Source: Caulobacter sp. | GTDB lineage: Bacteria; Pseudomonadota; Alphaproteobacteria; Caulobacterales; Caulobacteraceae | Assembly: GCA_017744495.1 (NCBI GenBank) | Contig: JAGIBE010000022.1 | Span: 1-48,598, forward strand | Length of the DNA stretch: 48,598 nucleotides | Reading direction: 5' to 3' | Shown: positions 24,205 to 30,933 of the stretch, in pieces | Layout: every line of letters begins with the position of its first letter | Numbering within the stretch: position 1 is the first letter of the stretch | The notes under the pieces: model-generated | The model's input: only the letters and a program-made list of their open reading frames with translations | Told to the model about the DNA's origin: nothing | Databases searched by the model: none | Translations under genes and position numbers: made by a program

Positions 24205-25422
24205 ATGCACGCGCCTCTGAAATCCTTGGAAACCCCTGCTCCGGCAGGGCCCGCCGCTCGCAACGCGCCGATCGGCGCGATGCGCGCCTTCCTGACCCTG
24301 CTGGTCATCGCTCACCACGCGGTGCTCACCTACCACCCGTACGCCCCGCCGCCGAAGGCGTTCACGGCCGCGCCGATGCTGTGGCCGGCGTTCCCGGTGG
24401 TGGACTCGCAGAAGTTCGCGGGCTTTGGCCTGTTCGTCCTGGTCAACGACATGTTCTTCATGTCGGCCATGTTCCTGGTCTCGGGTCTGTTCGTCGCCGA
24501 GAGCCTGAAGGCCAGGGGCGCGGGTGGCTTCCTGAAGGGGCGGGCCCTGCGTCTGGGCGTTCCATTCGTGATCGGGACGGGGTTGCTGGCGCCGCTGGCC
24601 TATTATCCCGCCTGGCTTCAGTCGGGCGGGGAGGTGTCACTGGGCGCCTATGTCCAGGCCTGGACCCATCTGCCGTTCTGGCCCAGCGGCCCGGCCTGGT
24701 TCCTGTGGGTCCTGCTGGCCTTCGGGGTAGTTGTGACGGCGTTGGACAGGGTCTTTCCCCGGCTGATCCCGGCGCTCGGCCGCTGGACGCAGGGCGTGGC
24801 GCGTCGGCCAGGACGGGTCTTCCTGGTTCTCGTGGCGGCCAGCGCCTTGGCCTATGTGCCGCTGAACATGATGCTGCCCTTCGGCTATTGGACGACGGAG
24901 GGCCCGTTCACGGTCCAAACCGGACGCATCCTGCACTACTTCGTCTACTTCTTGGCCGGCTTGGCTTTCGGAGCGGTGGGCATGGGACAAGACCTGACCG
25001 ATCCGCAGGGGAGGCTGGCCCGCCGCTGGTGGGCCTGGCAGATCGCCCCGGTCCCGGCCGTGATCGCGGCCGTCGCCGTCCTGATCGTCACCTTCTCGCC
25101 CAACCCGCCGCCCAAGCCGGTGCTCGACGTCGCGGGCGGCCTGACCTTCGTCCTGGCCTGCGCGGCCCTGACCTTCGCGGTGCTGTCGATATTCCTGCGC
25201 TTCGTGCGCAAGACCGGTCCGGTTGGGCGCAGCCTGCAGGCCAACGCCTACGGCATGTACCTGACCCACTACGTCTTCACGGCCTGGCTGGGCTGGCTGC
25301 TGTTGCCTGAGAGCTGGGGCGGGCTGGCCAAGGGGCTGGCCGTGACCGTCGGCGCGACGGCCCTGAGCTGGCTGCTGACCATGGCGCTACGCCGCCTGCC
25401 GCTGTTGGGACGAATCCTGTGA
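24205..25422 (+). CDS. Acyltransferase-3 family membrane protein
   Basis: 405 aa with about ten membrane helices. The start of the domain (RAFLTLLVIAHHAVLTYHPY) has the conserved active-site His pair of acyltransferase-3/OafA proteins. Later motifs FFMSAMFLVSGLFVAESL and LQANAYGMYLTHYVF fit the family. Members move acetyl or other acyl groups onto polysaccharides or other exported molecules. The target cannot be inferred, as no polysaccharide genes are adjacent. It diverges from the S33-type hydrolase and shares its palindrome. The next gene follows after 35 bases and may be co-transcribed. Confidence 0.88.
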   Translation: MHAPLKSLETPAPAGPAARNAPIGAMRAFLTLLVIAHHAVLTYHPYAPPPKAFTAAPMLWPAFPVVDSQKFAGFGLFVLVNDMFFMSAMFLVSGLFVAESLKARGAGGFLKGRALRLGVPFVIGTGLLAPLAYYPAWLQSGGEVSLGAYVQAWTHLPFWPSGPAWFLWVLLAFGVVVTALDRVFPRLIPALGRWTQGVARRPGRVFLVLVAASALAYVPLNMMLPFGYWTTEGPFTVQTGRILHYFVYFLAGLAFGAVGMGQDLTDPQGRLARRWWAWQIAPVPAVIAAVAVLIVTFSPNPPPKPVLDVAGGLTFVLACAALTFAVLSIFLRFVRKTGPVGRSLQANAYGMYLTHYVFTAWLGWLLLPESWGGLAKGLAVTVGATALSWLLTMALRRLPLLGRIL

Positions 25423-25457
25423 CCGGCCATGATGCGACGCTGAAGGGGACCACGCCC

Positions 25458-26102
25458 ATGAACGACAAGATCAAGTCCGTGCAGGACGACCTGGCCTTCC
25501 TGCGGTCCCTGGCCGAGGGGCGGGGCGAAGGCGGGATCGGCGTGGCCGGCGGCGCGCTCTACGGCGCGGCCGGGCTGATCTACGGCCTGGAATGCCTCGG
25601 CCACTACGCCCAGGCGACAGGCGCGCTCCGCATGCCCGTGGCGGGCAACCTGGCGCTGGCCTGGGTTCCGACGCTACTCTTCCTGATCCTGATGGTCGTG
25701 GTGATCGTTGTCGATCGCAAGCGGCCGACCCATGGTGTCGCCAACCGCGCGGTCAATGCGGCGTTCCAGGGCGCGGGGATCGCCAATCTGGCCCTGGTGG
25801 TGATCTTCGCCGCCGCCGCGACCCGCAACCACGACTTCCGCTACTGGCTATTTCATCCGGCGGTGGTCTTCGTGCTGCAAGGCGCGGTCTGGTACGTGAT
25901 CTTCACGCTGCGCAGGCGGCTCTGGACGGCGCTGGTGGCGGTCGGCTGGCTGGTGGCCGGCGTGACCATGGGTCTGTCGATCGATCGACCGGATGTGTTC
26001 CTGCTGGTGGCGAGCCTGGGCCTGTTCGCCCTGATGATGGTCCCCGGCTTCTGGATGATGCGACAAGCCCTGCGCCAAAGCGCCGTGACGGCGGCGGTTT
26101 GA
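25458..26102 (+). CDS. Hypothetical six-helix membrane protein, 214 aa
   Basis: An N-terminal soluble helix (KIKSVQDDLAFLRSLAEG) leads into about six hydrophobic segments. These include GVAGGALYGAAGLIYGLE, WVPTLLFLILMVVVIVV, FHPAVVFVLQGAVWYVIF and VFLLVASLGLFALMMVPGF. The ATG at 25458 has AAGGGG nine bases upstream; a GTG at 25419 overlapping the previous stop is a weaker choice. A winged-helix regulator gene follows after seven bases. This membrane-protein/regulator pairing is frequent in Gram-negative genomes, with the regulator usually controlling its own operon. No enzymatic domain recognised. Confidence 0.72.
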   Translation: MNDKIKSVQDDLAFLRSLAEGRGEGGIGVAGGALYGAAGLIYGLECLGHYAQATGALRMPVAGNLALAWVPTLLFLILMVVVIVVDRKRPTHGVANRAVNAAFQGAGIANLALVVIFAAAATRNHDFRYWLFHPAVVFVLQGAVWYVIFTLRRRLWTALVAVGWLVAGVTMGLSIDRPDVFLLVASLGLFALMMVPGFWMMRQALRQSAVTAAV

Positions 26103-26109
26103 GGCGGGC

Positions 26110-26430
26110 GTGAGCGGCAAGTTCGACATCAGCGGTTTGGACGACGTCATCCACGGGCGGGTGCGCCTAGGGATCGTCGCCTACCTCGCCAGCGCCGAGG
26201 TCGCCGAGTTCACCGAGCTGAAGGCCTTGCTTGAGGTGACCCAGGGCAATCTCTCGGTCCACCTGCGCAAGCTGGAGGACGCCGGCTATGTGGCGATCGA
26301 CAAGAGCTTCGTCGGCCGCAAGCCCCTGACCCGGGTGCGGCTGACCGACGAGGGCCGGGCGGCGTTCGGGGCTTATCTGAAGGCGATGGGGCAACTCGTG
26401 GAGCAGGCGGGAGGCGGGGGCGACGGCTAG
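26110..26430 (+). CDS. Winged-helix DNA-binding regulator (MarR-like, single domain)
   Basis: A 106-aa protein that is almost all winged helix. Helices FTELKALLEVTQGNLSVHL (recognition helix), then RKLEDAGYVAIDKSFVGRK and a wing with LTRVRLTDEGRAAF match the HTH_27 family. The start is a GTG at 26110, seven bases after the preceding stop, indicating coupling with the membrane protein. Its stop codon overlaps that of convergent gluQ in one CTAG (26427-26430). It probably regulates its own operon; this is inferred from position. Confidence 0.85.
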   Translation: MSGKFDISGLDDVIHGRVRLGIVAYLASAEVAEFTELKALLEVTQGNLSVHLRKLEDAGYVAIDKSFVGRKPLTRVRLTDEGRAAFGAYLKAMGQLVEQAGGGGDG

Positions 26431-27266
26431 AGGTCCATCTCCGCCCGCAGCTGGTCCGGTGTCACGCCAGCCGTTCGCAGCTCGCGCAGGGTCTGGGCCT
26501 TGTCGCGCTTGGCGTAGCGCTTGCCGTCCGGACCGACCAGCAGGCGGTGGTGGCGGTAGGTCGGGGTCGGCAGGTCCAGCAGGGCCTGCAGCAGGCGCTG
26601 GATATGGGCGGCCTCGAACAGATCCTGGCCGCGGATCACGTGGGTGATGCCCTGCAAGGCGTCGTCCAGGACCACGGCCAGGTGATAGGCCACGCCGACG
26701 TCCTTGCGGGCCAGGACAATGTCGCCGGCGGTCTCGGGGCGGGCCCGGATCAGGCCGGTCTCGCCCTCGGGCCCGCCGCCTTCCTCGATGAAGGTCAAGC
26801 CGTCGAAACCGCCCAGGGCCGAACGGGCCGCGTCCAACGACAGCCGCCAGGCGAAGGCCTCGCCGCATTCCAGCTTCGCGGCCTCCTCCTCGGGCGGCAG
26901 CGGGCCGCCGACGAACGGCTGGGCCGGTTCGTGCGGGGCCCGGCCGATGTCCAGCTCCTTGCGGGTGCGGAAGCAGCGATAGACCAGGCTCTTGTCGCGC
27001 AGGACGTCGATGGCCCGGTGATAGTCGGTCAGATGCTCGGACTGGCGGCGGACCGGCTGTTCCCAGGTCAGACCCAGCCAGGCCAGGTCCTCCAGGATCG
27101 AGGCCTCGAATTCGGGTCGGCTGCGGGTGGCGTCGATGTCCTCGATCCGCAGCACGAACCGGCCGCGCTCAGCTTGAGCCGCGTCGAAGGCGGTCAGGGC
27201 CGAGAAGGCGTGACCGCGATGCAGATGGCCGGTCGGGGAAGGGGCGAAGCGAGTGGCGAAGAGCAA
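26427..27266 (-). CDS. gluQ: Glutamyl-Q tRNA(Asp) synthetase
   Basis: 279 aa, a shortened glutamyl-tRNA synthetase without the anticodon-binding domain. It glutamylates queuosine at position 34 of tRNA(Asp). The HIGH-like motif is in RFAPSPTGHLHRGHAFSAL, the catalytic-core segment is ITHVIRGQDLFEAAHIQ, and the KMSKS equivalent is YAKRDKA. Of the zinc ligands of the E. coli enzyme only Cys in YRCFRTR is seen in place, so zinc may be absent. The start is a TTG at 27266, six bases after the stop of the TetR gene, suggesting translation coupled to it. Confidence 0.92.
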   Translation of the reverse strand: MLFATRFAPSPTGHLHRGHAFSALTAFDAAQAERGRFVLRIEDIDATRSRPEFEASILEDLAWLGLTWEQPVRRQSEHLTDYHRAIDVLRDKSLVYRCFRTRKELDIGRAPHEPAQPFVGGPLPPEEEAAKLECGEAFAWRLSLDAARSALGGFDGLTFIEEGGGPEGETGLIRARPETAGDIVLARKDVGVAYHLAVVLDDALQGITHVIRGQDLFEAAHIQRLLQALLDLPTPTYRHHRLLVGPDGKRYAKRDKAQTLRELRTAGVTPDQLRAEMDL

Positions 27267-27272
27267 GCGGGC

Positions 27273-27905
27273 CTAGGCCTGGTCGAGCTTGGCGAACATG
27301 CCCAGATGTTCGAACACGCCGCGCAGGAAGGCCTCCTCGCCGCCAAGCGCCTCCTTCAGCGGCGCGAACTGCTTGAAGCTGATCATCTCGGCCAGGCCGT
27401 GGCCGGCGCACCACGCGGCGATCGTGGCCAGCTCCAGGTCGATCGGCGACGCCGTGCCGCCGGTGCGCTCGTCTATGGTGTTGCGGACCTGACAGTAAGC
27501 GCCTTCTTCCTTCATCTGGTCAGGGAGGGCGTCCTTGTCGCGCGAGCAGTCGTACATCACGCGATAGAGCGCGGGGTTGTCGCGGGCGAAACGCACATAG
27601 GCCACGCCCAGGCCGGTCATCCGGTCTTTGCTGTCGACGGACTTGGAGCGCGCTTCGGTGAGGGCGGCGTCTAGGGCGTGCCAGCCCTCGTGGGCGACGG
27701 CGTCCAGCAGCTCGCCCTTATCCTTGAAGTGGTGATAGGGCGCGGCGGGACTGACGCCGGCCTCACGGGCCACAGCCCGCAGCGAAAGCGCCGCCGGGCC
27801 CTCGGTCTCGAGGATGCGGCGGGCGGCCTCGACCAGGGCGCGGCTGAGGTCGCCGTGGTGGTAAGGGCGGGCTTCGGTGGCTGCGATCTGTGTCATCTCG
27901 GACAC
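27273..27905 (-). CDS. TetR/AcrR-family repressor
   Basis: 210 aa. The N-terminal TetR domain has ALVEAARRILETEGPAALSL and the HTH RAVAREAGVSPAAPYHHFKD. The C-terminal ligand-binding domain is of the WHG type (residues about 95-200). The start is taken as GTG at 27905, with AGGAA nine bases upstream; ATG at 27896 is possible. The upstream 164 bases contain a 30-bp palindrome that covers the -35 region of the divergent promoter, so the protein probably represses itself and the divergent micro-protein. gluQ follows on the same strand. Confidence 0.9.
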   Translation of the reverse strand: MSEMTQIAATEARPYHHGDLSRALVEAARRILETEGPAALSLRAVAREAGVSPAAPYHHFKDKGELLDAVAHEGWHALDAALTEARSKSVDSKDRMTGLGVAYVRFARDNPALYRVMYDCSRDKDALPDQMKEEGAYCQVRNTIDERTGGTASPIDLELATIAAWCAGHGLAEMISFKQFAPLKEALGGEEAFLRGVFEHLGMFAKLDQA

Positions 27906-27935
27906 TGTAACCGTTCCTGTTCAAAAATCCATCCT

Positions 27936-27965
27936 AACGACGTAAAGATGCATCTTGACGGCGTT
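27936..27965. promoter_or_regulatory. 30-bp palindromic operator of the adjacent TetR protein
   Basis: The sequence is symmetric at 26 of 30 positions around the perfect core AAGATGCATCTT (27945-27956), with outer AACG/CGTT ends. It begins 31 bases before the repressor's GTG and overlaps the -35 element of the opposite promoter, a layout typical of TetR autoregulation. Confidence 0.78.
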
Positions 27966-27982
27966 CAGATAGATGTTATCTA
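27955..27982 (+). promoter_or_regulatory. Sigma-70-type promoter for the small membrane protein gene
   Basis: TTGACG (27955-27960) and TATCTA (27977-27982) are separated by 16 bases, one short of ideal. The -35 hexamer lies within the right half of the palindromic operator, so a bound TetR dimer would block polymerase. The leader to the start codon is about 80 bases. Confidence 0.65.
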
Positions 27983-28068
27983 AGCATCGTCCAGATCGGG
28001 CTCGGTCTGGAACGGGAGCGACCCCAAAGAGGGCCGCGCCTCGCAACCAAAACTCAAGGACGTGTGTG

Positions 28069-28179
28069 ATGACCAATACCTTCTTCGCCTTCGAAACCGC
28101 TCTCGACCGTATGGCCGTCGGCTTCTTCCTGGCCGCCGCCGTCGGCGTCGCCGCCGCCCTGATCGGCGTGGCGATCTAA
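28069..28179 (+). CDS. 36-residue membrane micro-protein under TetR control
   Basis: A short polar N-terminus (MTNTFFAFETALDRMA) is followed by one hydrophobic helix (VGFFLAAAVGVAAALIGVAI) that runs to the C-terminus. The ATG has AAGGA eight bases upstream, a recognisable promoter and operator lie upstream, and a terminator follows at 28276. This is a complete transcription unit, which argues that the tiny frame is real. Single-helix peptides regulated beside a TetR repressor can modulate a transporter or act as envelope-stress effectors; here the partner is unknown. Confidence 0.7.
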   Translation: MTNTFFAFETALDRMAVGFFLAAAVGVAAALIGVAI

Positions 28180-28275
28180 CCCGGTAGCGTTTGTGGCCGA
28201 CGGGACTTAAGGGGATCCCCACGCCGTCCCGCCGACACGATCGCGCCGCCTTCTAGACCGCCTGAAAGTATCCGA

Positions 28276-28306
28276 AGCCGCCCACGCTTGCCCGTCGGCG
28301 GCTTTT
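28276..28306 (+). terminator. Rho-independent terminator after the micro-protein gene
   Basis: The stem AGCCGCC/GGCGGCT (28276-28282 with 28297-28303) with a 14-base loop is followed by four T residues. It closes the unit that starts at the 27955 promoter and is 97 bases after the stop. Confidence 0.75.
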
Positions 28307-28425
28307 GCGTGTCTTGATCCGACGGCGCGAGGCGCTTACCTCCGATCTTCCTGTCGCGGAACATCCCGTCACGGGCCGGATTTTCCAGACATGCGACCTC
28401 ACTTCATCCCCACCAAGACCCGGCC

Positions 28426-28911
28426 ATGAGCGTCGCCTTCACCAAGGAAGGCGACAGCGAGGCGTTCGCCGCCGACCTGCTGGATCGTCCGATCTCGCCC
28501 CATCCGAATCTGGTCACGGCGGACGGTCTGGCCCAGATCGAGAGCAAGCTGGCCGCCGCGCGGGCCGCCTACAGCGCCGCCCAAGCCGGCAGCGACGTCG
28601 CTCAGGACCGCACCGCCATGGCCCGCGCCACCCGCGACCTGCGCTACTGGTCCGCCCGCCGCGCCAGCGCCCAGCTGCGCGAGCGTGATTCGTCGCTCCA
28701 GGGCCTGCAGTTCGGCGAAACCGTCACCTTCGACCGCGAGGACGGCCGCCGGCAGACCTTCCGCATCGTCGGCGAGGACCAGGCCGACCCGGCCAATGGC
28801 TCGGTGTCCTACGTCTCGCCGGTGGCCCGGGCCCTGCTGGGCAAGGGCGTCGGCGACACCGCCATGGTGGCCGGCGGCGAGGTCGAGATCGTGGCGATCA
28901 AACCGGACTGA
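28426..28911 (+). CDS. GreA/GreB-family transcription factor
   Basis: 161 aa. A helical N-terminal part (GLAQIESKLAAARAAYSAAQ through RDLRYWSARRASAQL) corresponds to the Gre coiled coil. The C-terminal part (FGETVTFDREDGRR, then FRIVGEDQADPANGSVSYVS, PVARALLGKGVGDTA) is the FKBP-like domain that binds RNA polymerase. The acidic tip expected for transcript cleavage is not obvious. It may act on polymerase in another way, as Rnk-type relatives do. ATG at 28426. Confidence 0.85.
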   Translation: MSVAFTKEGDSEAFAADLLDRPISPHPNLVTADGLAQIESKLAAARAAYSAAQAGSDVAQDRTAMARATRDLRYWSARRASAQLRERDSSLQGLQFGETVTFDREDGRRQTFRIVGEDQADPANGSVSYVSPVARALLGKGVGDTAMVAGGEVEIVAIKPD

Positions 28912-29083
28912 AATCGCCTCGCTGGGCCAGGGATGTCTTGGTTCTGTCGCCGAGTTGGCCCATCCTTTCCGTGCGTTCGGGAATGAATGGCGATTCCTGA
29001 GAATGCGTAGGAAGGAGGCCCGTCTTCAGTCCGACCGCGTATCCGCTTCATGGGAGCCCCCCGGGCTCCAGAGGGAGGCCCTG

Positions 29084-29644
29084 ATGCAGGTGCTGTCCCG
29101 CCCACCGTCCGGTATGCCGGCGCTCGTCCTCAACGCCGATTATCGGCCCCTGAGCTACTACCCTCTGTCCCTCTGGCCCTGGCAGGAGGTGATCAAGGCG
29201 GTGTTCCTGGAGCGTGTCGACGTGGTCTCGACCTACGATCACGTGGTTCACTCACCCTCGTTCGAGATGAAGCTGCCCAGCGTGGTGTCGCTGAAGCAGT
29301 ACGTGCCGCAGGACCGTCCGCCGGCCTTCACCCGCTTCAACCTGTTCCTTCGCGACGGGTTCTCCTGCCAATATTGCGGTTCGCCCGACGAGCTGACCTT
29401 CGATCACGTGATCCCCCGCTCGCGTGGCGGCCGGACCACCTGGGAGAACATCGTCACGGCCTGCGCGCCCTGCAATCTGCACAAGGGCGGACGCACGCCG
29501 CGTGAAGCGGGCATGCATCCGTTCCACACCGCGCGCCGTCCCAGCATGCACGAACTGCAGGATCGCGGTCGCCGCTTCCCGCCGGGCCACCTGCACGCCA
29601 GCTGGCTGGACTACCTCTACTGGGATATCGAATTGGAAGCTTAA
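29084..29644 (+). CDS. HNH endonuclease family protein
   Basis: 186 aa with a C-terminal HNH motif: CQYCGSPDELTFDHVIPRSR, GGRTTWENIVTACAPCN, then the helix with HKGGRTP. This gives the two Cys pairs for zinc and the catalytic His and Asn. The N-terminal part (PALVLNADYRPLSYYPLSLW) is the usual partner region of stand-alone chromosomal HNH proteins in alphaproteobacteria, whose role is unsettled. ATG at 29084 is fixed by GGAGG five bases upstream. A perfect hairpin GGAGCCC-CCC-GGGCTCC (29053-29069) lies just before that site and could control translation. Confidence 0.88.
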   Translation: MQVLSRPPSGMPALVLNADYRPLSYYPLSLWPWQEVIKAVFLERVDVVSTYDHVVHSPSFEMKLPSVVSLKQYVPQDRPPAFTRFNLFLRDGFSCQYCGSPDELTFDHVIPRSRGGRTTWENIVTACAPCNLHKGGRTPREAGMHPFHTARRPSMHELQDRGRRFPPGHLHASWLDYLYWDIELEA

Positions 29645-29759
29645 GCGGCGATACTGAGTCGCGAAAAATGTCGAGGAAACAAAGCCTTGTGGCTCTGCTT
29701 GCATCGACTCGCCGCTGGGTGGACCCCAGGGGTCGGGGGCCGTCCAGCAGGAGGGTTCG

Positions 29760-29903
29760 ATGCTCAGCAGTTCTTCGACGCTTTCCGGTCCGACACTCCA
29801 CGAGCACGGACGCGCCCTGAGCGTCAAACGTCGCCTGCGATGGCTGATGGCGGCGATGGCGGTCGCCAATCTCGTCCTGTGGAGCGTGGTGTTCGGGCTC
29901 TAG
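29760..29903 (+). CDS. 47-residue single-helix membrane protein
   Basis: Begins MLSSSSTLSGPTLHEHG, then a basic stretch (KRRLRW), then one membrane helix (LMAAMAVANLVLWSVVFGL) ending the protein. AGGAGG lies six bases before the ATG, the best ribosome site in this part of the window, which supports a real gene despite its size. The basic residues before the helix predict an N-in orientation. It stands alone between the HNH gene and a small soluble gene. Function unknown. Confidence 0.65.
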   Translation: MLSSSSTLSGPTLHEHGRALSVKRRLRWLMAAMAVANLVLWSVVFGL

Positions 29904-29974
29904 CGCGCAACCCGGGCGCCCGCTCGCGGGTTCTATCCCCGACGCTTTCGAGCGAAAAATCGGGAGAGACCGCC

Positions 29975-30259
29975 ATGATCTTTGGCAACAAGAAGGAAGA
30001 AGAAGGCCGGCACTTCACGCACGGCACCAGCGCCTCGACGGCCGATATGGCCAGCGAAGGCAAGGTCCGTCCGGAGGACAAGCATTTCGACGCCCCCCAT
30101 TCTCGCGAGGCCGAAACCCCGCTGGCCGAGGGTGAAAAGCACGATCAGCTGGCCGAGAAGGTCGAGTGCTCGGAGAACCGTCAGGAGGCCCTGCTGGACG
30201 AAGGGCTCGAGGAGAGCTTCCCGGGCAGCGACCCGGTCAGCGTCAAGCGCATCACCTGA
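29975..30259 (+). CDS. Small acidic soluble protein with a GLEESFPGSDPVSV tail, 94 aa
   Basis: A highly charged, probably disordered protein rich in Glu, Lys and His. Its C-terminus (LLDEGLEESFPGSDPVSV) resembles a short motif, E-E-S/T-F-P-x-S-D-P, that recurs at the ends of many small proteobacterial proteins of unknown role. GGGAGAG lies upstream of the ATG at 29975. It ends ten bases before the convergent VanZ-like gene. Function not known; a stress-related role is only a guess. Confidence 0.68.
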   Translation: MIFGNKKEEEGRHFTHGTSASTADMASEGKVRPEDKHFDAPHSREAETPLAEGEKHDQLAEKVECSENRQEALLDEGLEESFPGSDPVSVKRIT

Positions 30260-30269
30260 CGCGATCCAG

Positions 30270-30803
30270 CTAGGCCTGGCGAGGAAAGCGCCGGGCGGCC
30301 CGACTGGCGAAGCCGCCGGTCGGGCTTTCGGTTTCCGTTTCGGGGCGAGCGGGGAAAGCGGCCTGGATCACCGGCGCCAAACGGCGCGCGCCGCGGCGGC
30401 GGTCCTGGGCGGCGATCTCGGCGAAGGTCGCCGCGCCGCGTTGGCGGGCCATGGCGCGCAGGCCTTCGATATGGCTGGCAAGGTAGACGACCGCGACCCC
30501 GGCCGTGTCGGCCAGCAGGTCCCCGATCGAGGCGCTGCGGTCTGCGGCGAACAGTTGGGCCACCTCGACGCTGGCCCCCAGCATGACCGCGGCGACGGCC
30601 AGGTCGTTGCGGCGCATACGGGGGAAGGCCAGGAACGAGACGGCCAGCAGGCCTCCGAAGGCAAGGGCGTGGGCCGCTTTGTCGCTGAGGCCGAACACCT
30701 GCTCTAGGCCCGGCCAGGGGCCCAGCATCAGCACCGCGGCGGTCAGGGCGCCGACCACCAGGACGGCGCGGGCGGTGGTCACGACATGGTTGGGCGTCAA
30801 CAT
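30270..30803 (-). CDS. VanZ-like membrane protein
   Basis: 177 aa. Three or four helices and the VanZ signatures DKAAHALAFGGLLAVSFLAF, EVAQLF and ASIGDLLADTAGVAVVYL, where the conserved Asp and Glu lie between helices. About 65 basic residues follow the last helix as a cytoplasmic tail. VanZ-type domains occur in proteins of unknown function as well as in teicoplanin resistance; resistance should not be assumed. The start is an ATG near the upstream intergenic region at 30803. Confidence 0.82.
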   Translation of the reverse strand: MLTPNHVVTTARAVLVVGALTAAVLMLGPWPGLEQVFGLSDKAAHALAFGGLLAVSFLAFPRMRRNDLAVAAVMLGASVEVAQLFAADRSASIGDLLADTAGVAVVYLASHIEGLRAMARQRGAATFAEIAAQDRRRGARRLAPVIQAAFPARPETETESPTGGFASRAARRFPRQA

Positions 30804-30933
30804 CGGCTTCCTGGCTCGCTACGAGCCCAAAGCCTTAGGGCGCCTTGGCCTACAAGCCGTGAAGGAACACGGTCAACGGAAGATGACCAAGCGGCCCGGC
30901 CCCCGATGACCGAGAGCGATGGGCGCTGGAGCG

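Noticed and set aside
30270..30803. Glycopeptide resistance by the VanZ-like protein
   Set aside because: VanZ-type domains are widespread in proteins of other function, and no vanHAX-type genes are present.
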